A stretch of 64,000 nt of DNA from Ardenticatenaceae bacterium. Lineage in GTDB: Bacteria; Chloroflexota; Anaerolineae; Promineifilales; Promineifilaceae. Below the pieces are notes generated by a model. It worked only from the letters and a program-made list of their open reading frames with translations. It was not told where the DNA came from and ran no database searches. Below are positions 28,156 to 37,975 of this stretch, piece by piece. The translations under genes were made by a program, and so were the position numbers. Within the stretch, counting starts at the first letter, position 1. Each line of letters starts with the position of its first letter. The DNA lies in the NCBI GenBank assembly GCA_020634235.1, contig JACKCB010000005.1:62001-126000 (forward strand). Reading direction: 5' to 3'.

Positions 28156-29421
28156 GTGGCAACCATTGAAGGGCAAGATATCCAGGCCATACAGAAACGA
28201 ATCTATGTGGGGCTGTTCTCCACGCAGGGGCTGTTCACCGCGGCCACCATCGTGGCTTTCACCCTGACGCCGGTCATCGCCGTAGCGCTGAGCGGCAGCG
28301 AAAGCGCCGCCGGACTGCCCAGCACCCTGACGCTGGTGGGCCGGGCCGCCCTGGCCTATCCCATTGGCTGGCTCATGGACCACGTTGGCCGCCGCTTTGG
28401 CCTGTCCCTGGGCTATTTCCTGGGCATCCTGGGTGCAGTAATCTCGTTTTGGGGTGTGGTAACCGGCTCGTTTATCGCCTTCCTGGCCGGGGCATTCACC
28501 CTGGGCGCGATGCGGGCCGCGGCCGAGCAAGGCCGTTTTGTAGCCGCGGAGGTGTACCCGGCCGGGCAGCGGGCCAACATCATCGGCACCGTCGTCTTTG
28601 CCGGCACCATCGGCGCCGTGGGCGCACCCCTGCTGGTCAGCCCGGCCGGGGCGTGGGCCACCAGCATTGGCCTGCCAGAATATGCCGGGCCATTCCTCCT
28701 GGCCGGTCTCTTCCTGCTGGTCGCCTTGTTCGTCGCCCTCCTCACCCTGCGCCCCGACCCATTGCAGTTGGGGCGCACCATCGCCGCCCAGGAACCAGAT
28801 GCCGCCGAGAACGCCCTCATCCCCGCCCGACCCCTGGCGGCCATCTTTGCCAGCAGCGCCGTGCGCCTGGCCGTGCTGGCCATGCTCATCGGCCAGCTCG
28901 TCATGACCCTGCTCATGGTCATCACCCCCGTCCACATGAACCATCAAGGGCAAACCACGCAAGCCATCTCCTGGGTTATCATGGCCCACACCCTGGGCAT
29001 GTTCGGCCTCTCCAGCGTCACCGGCCGGATTGTGCACCGCTTTGGCCGCCGCCCCATGATCGCCGCCGGGGCCATCGTACTGGTAGCCGCCTGTGTGCTG
29101 GCGCCGGTGGCCAACAGCGTCCCCATGCTGGCCCTGGCCCTCTTTCTGCTGGGCCTGGGCTGGAACTTCTGTTACGTGGCCGGCTCCGCCCTGCTCTCCG
29201 ACAGCGTCGGGGTGAATGAGCGCGGCCGGACGCAGGGTGTCAGCGAAGTGGTGGTTGCCCTGGCTTCCGGCACCGGCAGCCTGAGCACCGGCGCCATTTT
29301 CGCCGGTGGCGGCCTGCTGGCTGTGGGTGCGCTGGGGCTGGCCCTGGTGTTGTTCCTGGTCGCCACCCTGGTCATTGTCTCCCGGCCGGGGCCGGCCACC
29401 ATAGCCGGCGGCACCGACTGA
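28156..29421 (+). CDS. Major facilitator superfamily transporter (GTG start)
   Basis: 421-residue MFS protein with about 12 membrane helices. Motif A appears in the first half (GWLMDHVGRRFG) and again in the second (GRIVHRFGRRPM). The frame is open to a GTG at 28120, but that overlaps the terminator tract. GTG at 28156 has GGAGG five bases upstream and begins MATIEGQDIQ, so it is preferred. The substrate is unknown; there is no adjacent regulator. Confidence 0.82.
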   Translation: MATIEGQDIQAIQKRIYVGLFSTQGLFTAATIVAFTLTPVIAVALSGSESAAGLPSTLTLVGRAALAYPIGWLMDHVGRRFGLSLGYFLGILGAVISFWGVVTGSFIAFLAGAFTLGAMRAAAEQGRFVAAEVYPAGQRANIIGTVVFAGTIGAVGAPLLVSPAGAWATSIGLPEYAGPFLLAGLFLLVALFVALLTLRPDPLQLGRTIAAQEPDAAENALIPARPLAAIFASSAVRLAVLAMLIGQLVMTLLMVITPVHMNHQGQTTQAISWVIMAHTLGMFGLSSVTGRIVHRFGRRPMIAAGAIVLVAACVLAPVANSVPMLALALFLLGLGWNFCYVAGSALLSDSVGVNERGRTQGVSEVVVALASGTGSLSTGAIFAGGGLLAVGALGLALVLFLVATLVIVSRPGPATIAGGTD

Positions 29422-29502
29422 CCTCCGCCAACACCGCCGCGCCTGTAAACCTGGGCACAGCCTGCCCGGCCCATTTCAGGCAAGATCAGCAAGGAGGTAT
29501 CT

Positions 29503-29961
29503 ATGACCATTAGAAACTCAGCCAAAGCCATAGTGATCCGCGACAACTGCTTGCTGGCAATCCGCAACCTCGATGCTCAGGGGGACTGGTACATATTGCC
29601 CGGCGGTGGGCAAGAGCACGGCGAAACACTGCCCCAGGCGCTGCAGCGCGAATGCCTGGAGGAGCTGGGGACCATAGTGCAGGTGGGAACGCTGAAGCTG
29701 GTGCGCGAATACATTGCCCAGAACCACGAGTTTGCCAACCAGGATAGCCAGGTACACCAGATGGAATTCATGTTCGCCTGCGAGGTCCCGGCCGGGTACA
29801 CCCCCCAGTCCGGCCCCGCGCCAGACAGCTACCAAACCGGCGTCGACTGGCTGCCCTTGCCCGACTTGATGGCTTACCGCCTCTACCCACAAACCCTGCG
29901 TCCCATCCTCATGGCCGGCATGCCCAAAGGGCCGATCGCCTACCTGGGAGACGTCAACTGA
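29503..29961 (+). CDS. Nudix hydrolase
   Basis: 152-residue Nudix domain protein. The box reads G35-x5-E41-x7-R49-E50-x2-E53-E54-x-G56 (within GGQEHGETLPQALQRECLEE), the magnesium-binding diphosphate hydrolase signature. A near-perfect AAGGAGG ribosome site lies seven bases before the ATG. The stop codon shares one base with the start of the PP2C phosphatase, so the two are translationally coupled. The substrate (nucleotide sugar, oxidised nucleotide or other) is not evident. Confidence 0.88.
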   Translation: MTIRNSAKAIVIRDNCLLAIRNLDAQGDWYILPGGGQEHGETLPQALQRECLEELGTIVQVGTLKLVREYIAQNHEFANQDSQVHQMEFMFACEVPAGYTPQSGPAPDSYQTGVDWLPLPDLMAYRLYPQTLRPILMAGMPKGPIAYLGDVN

Positions 29962-31268
29962 TGTCGCCCTGGACCATCAGCCTGGAGCAAACGCTGAGTC
30001 TAGAGGCCCTCAGCCGCGCCCTGCTGCTGGCTCCCCCCGGCAGCAACCTGTCCCCAATACTGCTAGAACACGTGCCCGCGATCCTGCCTGACTGCTGGCT
30101 AGAAGTCCGGCTGCTGCCCGACCAAACCTTGTATTTCCAGGGGTTAAACTGGTCGCCACTGCTGGATGAGGTCTGGCAGCAGCTAGAGACGCTCTCCGCC
30201 CCATACCTGGCACTGCAGAAGCCGCCATTGGCCTTTAACCAGGTGCTGCCTGGCAGCGCGCTGCTGGTACCCATTCAGCGTGTCGCCGACGACCAGATCA
30301 TGGGCGGCGTCTTTGCCTCGCTGGCAGACACCGGCCGGGAACCGGAAGCCGCCGTCCCCGTGCTGCAAATTCTGGCCGCCCAAATAGCCGCCGCCCTCCA
30401 CCGGGATGAACAGTTCGCCCGGACCATTGCGACCATCACCGAAACCCATCGCCAGGAAATCTACGAGGAAATTTATCGCCAGACCTATCATTCGCAGCTT
30501 GAGGTTGAGTATGAGAAGCTGAAACAGGAATTGGCCCTGGCCCGCGCCATCCAACTCAGCTTCCTGCCCAAGACCATCCCCTACATCCCCGGCTGGCAAC
30601 TTACGGCCACCCTGGAACCGGCCAGAGAGACTTCGGGCGATTTCTACGACATCATCCAGTTGCCCAATGGGCACATTGGCCTTCTGGTAGCCGACGTAGC
30701 CGACAAGGGCATCGGCCCGGCGCTGTATATGGCCGTCAGTCGCACGCTCATTCGCACCTACGCCCTGCACCACGACAACGACCCCGGCCGGGTGATGACC
30801 CTGGCCAACGAGCGGCTGCTGGCCGAGACCGGCAGCGACCTCTTTGTAACCATCTTCTACGCCATCCTCAATCCCGCCACGGGCGATCTGGCCTACTGCA
30901 ATGCCGGCCACAATCCCCCCTATCTCTTTACCACCGCGCCAGGCCAGCCGGCAGCTGCGCCGGCGGTGCCCCTCACAGGAACTGGCATCCCGTTAGGGCT
31001 GTTCGACCACTTGCCCTGGCACAACGGCAGCGCACACATCGCGCCCGGCGCAACGCTGCTGCTGTATTCCGATGGGATTGTGGAGGCGCAGGATGAGGAT
31101 GGCAACTTCTACGGCGCGGAACTGCTGCAAGCCGTGGTGCAAGCCAATCGCGAACGGTCGGCCATTGCCCTGGAGAACCGGGTGATGAACAACTTGTACC
31201 GCTTCGTGGGCGACGCCCCCCAGGCCGACGACATCACGCTAATGATCCTGCGGCGCGACGCCGCCTGA
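29961..31268 (+). CDS. GAF-like/PP2C (SpoIIE-type) serine phosphatase
   Basis: 435 residues. The N-terminal 150 residues look like a degenerate GAF sensor (ALLVPIQRVADDQIMGGVFA); a coiled-coil stretch follows (about residues 160-200, EIYEEIYRQTYHSQLEVEYE). The RsbU/SpoIIE phosphatase domain has metal-binding SGDFYDII, VADVADKGIGPALYM, AYCNAGHNPPYL and YSDGIVEA with the final DDITLMIL. It probably dephosphorylates an anti-sigma-factor antagonist in a partner-switching stress pathway, but no STAS or anti-sigma gene is adjacent. Confidence 0.87.
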   Translation: MSPWTISLEQTLSLEALSRALLLAPPGSNLSPILLEHVPAILPDCWLEVRLLPDQTLYFQGLNWSPLLDEVWQQLETLSAPYLALQKPPLAFNQVLPGSALLVPIQRVADDQIMGGVFASLADTGREPEAAVPVLQILAAQIAAALHRDEQFARTIATITETHRQEIYEEIYRQTYHSQLEVEYEKLKQELALARAIQLSFLPKTIPYIPGWQLTATLEPARETSGDFYDIIQLPNGHIGLLVADVADKGIGPALYMAVSRTLIRTYALHHDNDPGRVMTLANERLLAETGSDLFVTIFYAILNPATGDLAYCNAGHNPPYLFTTAPGQPAAAPAVPLTGTGIPLGLFDHLPWHNGSAHIAPGATLLLYSDGIVEAQDEDGNFYGAELLQAVVQANRERSAIALENRVMNNLYRFVGDAPQADDITLMILRRDAA

Positions 31269-31324
31269 GCCTGCAGTACACCCTCCGTCTAGCAACCTGT
31301 TGGGGAGCCGGCGGCCTTTCGTAG

Positions 31325-31354
31325 TTGTCAGAGCTACCCGGCCGGGCATAAAAT
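31325..31354 (+). promoter_or_regulatory. Predicted promoter with CCGGCCGG in its spacer
   Basis: TTGTCA (31325-31330) and TAAAAT (31349-31354), each 5/6 to sigma-70 consensus, are 18 bases apart. The spacer contains CCCGGCCGGG. It precedes the MFS gene at 31398. Confidence 0.6.
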
Positions 31355-31397
31355 ACACTCTTTTGAATTCTCACCATCTGGAGATTTGCAGACTATC

Positions 31398-32720
31398 ATG
31401 GCGTTACATTCGCTTCTGCTGCCTCGCACCCGGCCGGTGCCGGCCGCCTATCAACACAACTTCCACCACCTTTACCTGGATATCGCCTGGTACGGCGTAC
31501 TCAGCGGCAGCGCCATCTCCTTCATGGTCATCTTTGCCACCCGGCTGGGCGCCAGCGGCCTGCAAATTGGGCTGCTCAACGCCATGCCGGCCATTGTCAG
31601 CGTACTCCTCACCCTCCCGGCCGGGCGCATGCTGCCCCGCTGGCCCATCAGCCGCGCCGTCTTCTGGACCTCCGCCTTCCACCGCGTCTTCTACATCTTC
31701 TGGATCTTCCTGCCCCTCTTCCTGCCCCCGGCGGCACAGGTCTGGGCACTGGTCCTCCTGGTCCTGCTCATGACCATCCCCGGCACCTTCCTGGCTGTGG
31801 GCTTCAACGCCATGTTCGCCGCCGCCGTGCCCGACACCTGGCGGGGCCATGTCGTGGGCACACGCAACGCCCTGCTGGCCGCCGCCTTCATCACCACCTC
31901 CCTGCTGTGCGGCCTAATCCTGGACCGGCTGCCCTTTCCGCTGGGATACCAGGTCGTCTTTGGCCTGGGGGCCTTTGGCGGCATCATGAGCAGCTACCAT
32001 CTCTGGTTTGTGCGCCCGGCCGAGGAGTTCGGCCAGAATGGTGGCGGGCAAGCCAAAGCCATAGGTGACCTGGCCCGGCCGGGTGTGGTTCGGGCCGGGG
32101 GGTTAGGCACCCGCACCATGGTCGGCCTGCGCTACCTTGTCCGCCGCTCACTGTCGCTGCGCATCCCGGCCGGGGCCATCCGCCGCGAACCCTTCGCCCG
32201 CGTGGTCATCATCCTCTTCATCTTCCACACTACACAATACCTGGCCATCCCCCTCTTCCCCATCTACTGGGTCAACCGGCTGCACCTCACCGACGCCAAC
32301 ATCAGCCTGGGGCAAGCCCTCTTCTACGCCGCCGTCCTGTTTGGCTCCACCCAACTCGCCCGGCTCACCAACCGCCTGGGCAACCAAAAACTGCTGGCCG
32401 CCGGCATCCTGCTCATGAGCACCTACCCCCTGCTCACCGCCCTCACCCGCGGCCTGCCCCTCTACCTGATCACCTCCATCGTCGGCGGCCTGGCCTGGTC
32501 ACAGGTTGGCGGGGCCATCAGCAACTATATCCTGGAGCGCGTACCCGACGAGAACCGCCCCCCCTACCTGGCCTGGTACAACCTGGCCCTGAACGCCGCC
32601 ATCCTCATCGGGTCACTGGCCGGCCCCTTGCTGGCCGAGCAAATTGGGATCATCACCACCCTGCTGCTGGCCACTGCTGGCCGGCTGGTCGCGGCCCTCC
32701 TCGTCTGGCATCGCGGCTAG
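31398..32720 (+). CDS. Major facilitator superfamily transporter
   Basis: 440 residues with 11-12 hydrophobic segments. The N-terminal half has FATRLGASGLQIGLLNAMPA and LPAGRMLPRW (a degenerate motif A), and a central loop of about 60 residues separates the halves. The second half has HTTQYLAIPLFPIYWVNRLH and LARLTNRLGNQKLL. The track frame begins at a TTG at 31386; the ATG at 31398 gives MALHSLLLP and is used. It is unrelated in sequence to the MFS protein at 28156 beyond the fold. The substrate is unknown. Confidence 0.78.
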   Translation: MALHSLLLPRTRPVPAAYQHNFHHLYLDIAWYGVLSGSAISFMVIFATRLGASGLQIGLLNAMPAIVSVLLTLPAGRMLPRWPISRAVFWTSAFHRVFYIFWIFLPLFLPPAAQVWALVLLVLLMTIPGTFLAVGFNAMFAAAVPDTWRGHVVGTRNALLAAAFITTSLLCGLILDRLPFPLGYQVVFGLGAFGGIMSSYHLWFVRPAEEFGQNGGGQAKAIGDLARPGVVRAGGLGTRTMVGLRYLVRRSLSLRIPAGAIRREPFARVVIILFIFHTTQYLAIPLFPIYWVNRLHLTDANISLGQALFYAAVLFGSTQLARLTNRLGNQKLLAAGILLMSTYPLLTALTRGLPLYLITSIVGGLAWSQVGGAISNYILERVPDENRPPYLAWYNLALNAAILIGSLAGPLLAEQIGIITTLLLATAGRLVAALLVWHRG

Positions 32721-32905
32721 CCTTTCGCCCCCCTGCCCCGTAAAACCACACAACGACAGCCACCACGTTGGCCGTCTCCCGCTGCCAGAGCCAGCCCCCG
32801 GCCGGGACGCCCTTCGGACAGTTTTCGGACGCCGCTAAGGTATGATGCCGACATCTAAGCAGCAGACCGGCCGCAGCAAATAGGAAACGGTCAGGAAGGT
32901 GTGGC

Positions 32906-33301
32906 ATGAGTCTAGGCGATGCAGCAGTATGGTTCTCCAGCATAGGCATCCTCATCGTCGGCCTCTTCGCCCTGTCCATCCTGTTCACCGCCGCAGTAGC
33001 GATAGGCCTGGTTATTTTCATTCGCCGTGGCAGTCAGGCGGCCCGGCCGGGGCCAGCAGCCGCCATCACAAACCTTCCTGCCCAGGCCACCATCCTAAAA
33101 ATGTGGGACACCGGCGTCACCCTCAACGGCAATCCCCAGGTAGGCTTGCTGCTGCAAGTGCAGCCCGCCGGTCACCCCCCATTTCAAGTCGAGACCAGGT
33201 CCATCGTGCCCCGTCCGGCATTAGGGCAGGTACAGCCCGGCCGGGAACTGGCCATCCAGTACGATCCCAACAACCCGGCCAACATCACATTGTCGCTTTA
33301 G
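32906..33301 (+). CDS. Small single-pass membrane protein
   Basis: 131 residues with one long hydrophobic helix (about residues 8-40, ending FIRRG), then a soluble domain reading ATILKMWDTGVTLNGNPQVG and PGRELAIQYDPNNPANITL. This pattern (a short beta-rich domain asking for 'D-T-G-x-x-N-x-N-P') is seen in uncharacterised membrane proteins with OB-like or DUF3592-like tails. It is followed 49 bases later by a lipoprotein gene. No specific role can be stated. Confidence 0.65.
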   Translation: MSLGDAAVWFSSIGILIVGLFALSILFTAAVAIGLVIFIRRGSQAARPGPAAAITNLPAQATILKMWDTGVTLNGNPQVGLLLQVQPAGHPPFQVETRSIVPRPALGQVQPGRELAIQYDPNNPANITLSL

Positions 33302-33350
33302 CAAGCAAACCCAACCCGCAAGACCCTACAAAATCCAAGGAGTGAAAGTC

Positions 33351-33839
33351 ATGAAAAGCAAGTTCCTACCCATCATCCTGCTTCTCGCCTTTGCCATGCT
33401 GGCCCTCACCGCTTGCGGCAGCAAGCCGGCCACCATCGGCGACCTGCCCGTCTACCCTGGGGCCACCGCCCTCCAACCCGGCCAGGACCCCATCGCCGAT
33501 ACCCTGGTGCAAAACATGTCGCAAGATGCGGCGCTGCGCAGCAGCCTGGGCGTCGGCGGCCAGATTGAACAGCAAGCCTTCCGTCTGCCCCAAGGCACCA
33601 CCTGGGACGACGTGCGCAGCTTCTTCGACACCCAACTGGGCGACGCCGGTTGGAAGAGCGGCGCAGGCGGCATCGGCGGCGACATCGTCAGCTCCGCTCT
33701 CGACGCGGCCAACACCGGCAACGACCTCTTCCAGACCACGCTTTGGTCCAAAGGCAAGCAAAACCTCACCGCCATCCGCACCGTTAACCCAACCAACGAC
33801 GCCGAACCCTACCTGATCCTGTCGTTGTCCACCAACTAA
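33351..33839 (+). CDS. Small predicted lipoprotein
   Basis: 162 residues from the ATG at 33351, which has AAGGAG eight bases upstream; the GTG at 33342 is rejected because it overlaps that site. The signal peptide ends in MLALTAC (lipobox). The mature part starts with DLPVYPGATALQPG and has a mixed alpha/beta character with W-D-D-V-R-S-F-F-D and G-D-A-G-W segments, as in DUF-type envelope proteins that begin 'P-x-Y-P-G-A'. The role is unknown. It forms a pair with the preceding membrane protein. Confidence 0.72.
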   Translation: MKSKFLPIILLLAFAMLALTACGSKPATIGDLPVYPGATALQPGQDPIADTLVQNMSQDAALRSSLGVGGQIEQQAFRLPQGTTWDDVRSFFDTQLGDAGWKSGAGGIGGDIVSSALDAANTGNDLFQTTLWSKGKQNLTAIRTVNPTNDAEPYLILSLSTN

Positions 33840-33864
33840 CCCACCTTCAGCCACCCTCTCTCTA

Positions 33865-33901
33865 CAAGACCCGCTGGCCGGCAACCGGTCAGCGGGTCTT
33901 G
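33865..33901 (+). terminator. Hairpin terminator (weak T-tract)
   Basis: CAAGACCCGCTG (33865-33876) pairs perfectly with CAGCGGGTCTTG (33890-33901) around a 13-base loop. No T-run follows, but the position directly after the lipoprotein gene and the perfect 12-bp stem suggest transcript end formation or RNA stabilisation. Confidence 0.65.
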
Positions 33902-33989
33902 ACTATTGGGCCAGGCAGCAGACTACCCGGCGCATAACTGCCCTGCCAGTCCGCTTGCCAAAGGCCCGCCCATCCCGCATAATGTTCCC

Positions 33990-34811
33990 ATGAGCGACTG
34001 GCACTTTGGCCGTGAAATCAAACGCCGCCCGGTGAACCTGCCCCGGGCGGCGCTCTGCTTTGCCCGCGAAATCGCCTACCCCAACCTGGATATCACCGCC
34101 TACCTGGAACGCCTGGCCGCACTGGCCAGCGATGCCCGGCCGGGTGTCATCGCCCACACCACCCCGGCCGGGCAGGCCCAGGCCCTGGCCCATTTCCTGT
34201 TTCGCGACGGCCCCCTGCGCGGCAACCTCATGGGCTACGCCGACCCCCGCAACAGCTACCTAAACCAGGTACTCGACCGGGGCATGGGCATCCCCATCAG
34301 CCTGTGCGTCATCTACCTGGCAGTGGCCGCCCATCTCAACCTGCCAGCACACGGCGTTAACCTACCAGGCCACTTCATCGTGGGCCTGGACAGCGGCGAC
34401 GGCATGATCTACCTGGATCCCTTCCATGGCGGGCAGCAGCTCACCCTCACCGACTGCGCCCGGCTCGTACGCCAGACCACCGGCTACCGCGGCCCCCTGC
34501 AGCCGGAATGGCTCACCCCGGCCGGGGCACCCACCATCCTCAACCGCATGCTCAACAACCTGCGCCTCATCTACAGTCAGCAGCAAAACTGGCCCTACAC
34601 CCTGGCCGTCCTGGAACGGCTGCGCCTGCTCGATCCCGGCCACCCCGGCCACCTGCGTGACCTGGGCCTGGTCCATTACCAACTCGGCCACCTCTACCCA
34701 TCCGCCCAATACCTGGACGCCTACGCCCAGCACAACCCGGATGCCCCCGATCTGGCCCAGATCAGGCAGCAGCTCGCCCCGGTCCTGGCCCGCTGGGCGC
34801 AGCAGAACTAA
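33990..34811 (+). CDS. SirB1-family transglutaminase-like/TPR protein
   Basis: 273 residues from the ATG at 33990. The core NSYLNQVLDRGMGIPISLCV and the LPGHFIVGL stretch match the SirB1 family (transglutaminase-like fold, function not settled). The C-terminal 90 residues form helical pairs with TPR spacing (YTLAVLERLRLLDPGHPGHL, RDLGLVHYQLGHLYPSAQYL). Its stop shares bases with the stop of the convergent aldo/keto reductase (CTAA at 34808-34811). Confidence 0.82.
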   Translation: MSDWHFGREIKRRPVNLPRAALCFAREIAYPNLDITAYLERLAALASDARPGVIAHTTPAGQAQALAHFLFRDGPLRGNLMGYADPRNSYLNQVLDRGMGIPISLCVIYLAVAAHLNLPAHGVNLPGHFIVGLDSGDGMIYLDPFHGGQQLTLTDCARLVRQTTGYRGPLQPEWLTPAGAPTILNRMLNNLRLIYSQQQNWPYTLAVLERLRLLDPGHPGHLRDLGLVHYQLGHLYPSAQYLDAYAQHNPDAPDLAQIRQQLAPVLARWAQQN

Positions 34812-35803
34812 TTCCAGGCCATTGCTGCCCGTGCCTGCCAATACCCGGCCGGGGTCTCCACCAGCGCCGCCGTCTCGGCCACAGCCGCTTCATCCCACCC
34901 CACCGCCAGCGCCGCCACGTTCGACTGCAAATGGGCCACCGTGGCCGCCCCGCTCAGCACCACATCCACCCACGGCTGCGCCAGAACAGCCGCCAGCGCC
35001 AGCCCATCGATCGTCGTCTGCCGCTCTGCCGCCAGCCGTGCCAGCAGCGCCCGCCGGGTGGCAAAAGCCGGGTCATCATTCCGGTCCGTTAGCCGGCCAT
35101 TGGCCAATGCCTCCTTCACAATAACCCCCAACCCCGCCTCGTGGGCCGCCTCCAGGGCCGCCCCGGCCGAGCGTTCCAACAGATTCCAGGTCGCCTGCAC
35201 CGCTCCAAACAGCCGCACCCCGTCAAACCGCACCTCCAACGCCTGCGCCAGCGTCGCCACCTGATTTGCGCCGCTCAGCGACAGGCCAATGAGCCAGCCC
35301 GCATTACGCAGCCGGGCCAGCTCCCCCAGCACCCGTTCGTTGCGCAGCACACCGCTGTCCGGGGTGGCCGAATGAATCTGGTACAGCTTCAGGTATGGGC
35401 CAAGCAGCGCCTGGCTCTCCGCGGCCTGCCGCTGCAGCACCGGCAGCGTGTGCGCCTTCACTTCATGCTGCGCGGCCGTCACCTGCCAGCCGGCCGTATA
35501 GGTGTAGCCCCATTTAGAACCCACCGTCACCCCCTCCGGGGCAATCTGCCGCGCTGCCAGCCACGAAGCCAAAAACGCCTCCGCCCGGCCATAGGAACGC
35601 GCCGCGTCGAAGTAACGAATCCCGGCCGCCCAGGCCGCATCCAGCACCGCATGGGCGTGCGCTTCCATCGCGGCCGGCGCGTAGTTAGCCGCCAGGTCTT
35701 GCGCATGACCCAGGTTGATGTAACCCGGCCGGCCCAGGGCCGCCAGGCCCAAACCCAGGGGCGTCACAGCCAGATTGGACTGGCCCAACATCTGCGTTCT
35801 CAT
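34808..35803 (-). CDS. Aldo/keto reductase
   Basis: NAD(P)H-dependent reductase/dehydrogenase of 331 residues with TIM-barrel motifs: YFDAARSYGRAEAFLASWL (catalytic Asp/Tyr), VGSKWGY (Lys) and LYQIHSATPDSG (His). It is close to the L-fucose/D-threo-aldose dehydrogenase-like subgroup (LGLGLAALGRPGYINLGH). The frame is open to 35944, but the ATG at 35803 has a perfect AGGAGG eight bases upstream and starts at the barrel, so it is used. It converges on the SirB1-like gene and diverges from the kinase at 36014. Confidence 0.85.
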   Translation of the reverse strand: MRTQMLGQSNLAVTPLGLGLAALGRPGYINLGHAQDLAANYAPAAMEAHAHAVLDAAWAAGIRYFDAARSYGRAEAFLASWLAARQIAPEGVTVGSKWGYTYTAGWQVTAAQHEVKAHTLPVLQRQAAESQALLGPYLKLYQIHSATPDSGVLRNERVLGELARLRNAGWLIGLSLSGANQVATLAQALEVRFDGVRLFGAVQATWNLLERSAGAALEAAHEAGLGVIVKEALANGRLTDRNDDPAFATRRALLARLAAERQTTIDGLALAAVLAQPWVDVVLSGAATVAHLQSNVAALAVGWDEAAVAETAALVETPAGYWQARAAMAWN

Positions 35804-36013
35804 TGTTTTCCTCCTGGTCACCAGGCAAAAAAGCTTGCCACAACACAAGCCAAATCCCAGATTAATCCTTGCCGCGAAAAGATAACACAGTGCAGCAAGA
35901 TATGGTAGAATGATCGCTGCGTTGCCGCGCGTGCCCTTCTGCACAGACGACGATCGAACTTGATTAACCTCCCTAAGTTCTCGGACCCAAATTCCGAAGG
36001 CCGGGCGTATTTT

Positions 36014-37966
36014 ATGCGTACCTTAACTCTCCGTCTTGCAGACGAGAACGCGCCGGCAGGTGCGTTGCGTCTCGAACCGTGGCTCCTCCTCTTGATGGCG
36101 CTCCATGCGGCCCTGCTGTTCAGCCCGGACAGCCTGCCCTGGCAATGGGGCGGGATGGGCCTCCTGATTGTGCTGGGCCTGTGGGGTGTGGTGCAGCCCT
36201 CAGCCACCGCGCCCCGTCTGCTGCGCGCCGTGGCCCTCATAGCGATGTCAGGTCTCTTTTCAGCCTTCTCTGGCGGTGCAGGCAGCGTCTTTAGCCTGTG
36301 GCTCTTTGTGGCCGCGGGGATTTATCCGCTGCTGCTGCCCCCCCCGGCCGGGTTAATCATCGCCACCCTCATCCCCGTCAGCTACCTGGTAGTGGGGGCC
36401 ACCACCCAACAACTGCTGCCTATTGGCGTGGCCCTCACCCAGGCCGCGCTGCTGGCACTGCTGGGGAGCCTCACCTACAGTTGGCGCAACCAGGCGCGCC
36501 CTCCCCTGCCCACCCCCAATCCAACCATGACCCGCTGGCTGGCGCTGGCCGCCGAGATGCTGCCGCTAACTTTGCTGGTGGATGCCCACGGGCACATCCT
36601 GGCCCAGCACGGCAGTGTCACCCTGCCAGTTTCCGACCTGCAAACCATCATCGATCCCAGTGAAGCGGCGGCATTTCAGGCCTGGTTAGCGCAATTGGCC
36701 AGCACCCCCGGCCGGGTAGGGCCAGCCACCTGGTGTTTGCACCAGGACGGCACCTGCCACTACTGGGAAATTGCCGGGCAAAGCTGCCTGGACCAGCCAG
36801 ACATCGCCGCCATCATCCTCTCCGGCCGGGAAATAACCACCCAGGTTGAAGAGGCCCGCCTGCACGCCCAGGCCCGGCAGCTAGACAGCCTCGGCAAGCT
36901 AGCCAGCGGCTTTGCCCACGATTTCAACAACCTCTTCACGGCCATCCTGGGGCAGACCACCCTGGCCCTGGCCAGGCTGCCCGCCGGCAGCCCCCCCCGC
37001 TACCACCTGGAGAGCGCCCTTCAGGCGACCGAACAGGCCGCCGCCCTCAGCCGCAAGCTGCAAGTCTACGCCGGACGCCCAATCACCGGCCAGGAAATCC
37101 TGGACCTGAACCAGTTGGTACAGGAGCAGGTCAGCATATTAGACCACCTGGCCAACCTTCGCTGGCAGCTAAACCTGCTGCCCAACATGCCGGCGGTGGC
37201 CCTCAACAGCGAGCAGGTATCCCTACTACTGAGCCATCTGCTGATCAACGCTGTGGAAGCAATTGGCGACCGGCCGGGTACCATCACCGTACAAACGGAT
37301 TTACTGGCCCTGGCCGCAGACAGCCTGACCTATGGGCAGCACACCGGCCAACGCCTGCCCGCCGGCCAATATCTCCAAATAATCGTTGGCGACAGCGGCA
37401 GCGGCATGGATGAGGCCACCCAGGCGCGCCTCTTTGAGCCATTCTTCTCCACCAAATCGCGCAAGCGGGGGTTGGGGCTGGCTCTGGTGCTGGGCATTGT
37501 GCGCAGCCATCGCGGGGGCATCCGGGTAGAGAGCAGTCCCGGCCGGGGTACCACCGTCACCCTCCTCTTCCCCACCAGCCAAATGCCTACCCCCAGCCTG
37601 GAAAGCGCCCGGCCGGGCGGCACAACCCCAAGGCTCAAGATTGTGCTGGTCATCAGCAGCAGCGAAACCACCAAGAACCTGCTGGACAGCGCCCTAACCC
37701 AACTGGGAGCGCGCATGATGTACGCGCCCAATGTCGCCACCGGCCAACAGCTCTATGCCCAGTACGCCAGCTCCATTCGCCTGGTGCTGCTGGACGTTGA
37801 GCGCCCGGCCGGGGATACCCCACCAGCCGCCCTAACCACGCTGCAACAAACCAACCCGGCCGGGCAATATCTCCTCGTCGCCGACCTGGTGCCCAATTAC
37901 CGCCAGGCCGATTCGGAAATCACGCCCGACGAATTGGCGGTTAAGCTGCGTACCTGGCTGAGCTGA
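36014..37966 (+). CDS. Membrane histidine kinase with degenerate receiver domain
   Basis: 650 residues from the ATG at 36014; an upstream TTG at 35960 is possible. There are about five membrane helices (residues 20-165), a PAS-like segment (185-285), then a dimerisation helix with LGKLASGFAHDFNNLFTAIL (phospho-acceptor His). The ATPase domain has SHLLINAVEA, GDSGSGMDE, EPFFSTK and RGLGLALVLGIVRSHRGGI. The last 110 residues resemble a receiver: the VLLDVE Asp is present, but the acidic pair near the start is replaced by ISSSET, so phosphotransfer is doubtful. It is convergent with a paralogous kinase. Confidence 0.87.
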   Translation: MRTLTLRLADENAPAGALRLEPWLLLLMALHAALLFSPDSLPWQWGGMGLLIVLGLWGVVQPSATAPRLLRAVALIAMSGLFSAFSGGAGSVFSLWLFVAAGIYPLLLPPPAGLIIATLIPVSYLVVGATTQQLLPIGVALTQAALLALLGSLTYSWRNQARPPLPTPNPTMTRWLALAAEMLPLTLLVDAHGHILAQHGSVTLPVSDLQTIIDPSEAAAFQAWLAQLASTPGRVGPATWCLHQDGTCHYWEIAGQSCLDQPDIAAIILSGREITTQVEEARLHAQARQLDSLGKLASGFAHDFNNLFTAILGQTTLALARLPAGSPPRYHLESALQATEQAAALSRKLQVYAGRPITGQEILDLNQLVQEQVSILDHLANLRWQLNLLPNMPAVALNSEQVSLLLSHLLINAVEAIGDRPGTITVQTDLLALAADSLTYGQHTGQRLPAGQYLQIIVGDSGSGMDEATQARLFEPFFSTKSRKRGLGLALVLGIVRSHRGGIRVESSPGRGTTVTLLFPTSQMPTPSLESARPGGTTPRLKIVLVISSSETTKNLLDSALTQLGARMMYAPNVATGQQLYAQYASSIRLVLLDVERPAGDTPPAALTTLQQTNPAGQYLLVADLVPNYRQADSEITPDELAVKLRTWLS

Positions 37967-37975
37967 CTCCCTGGT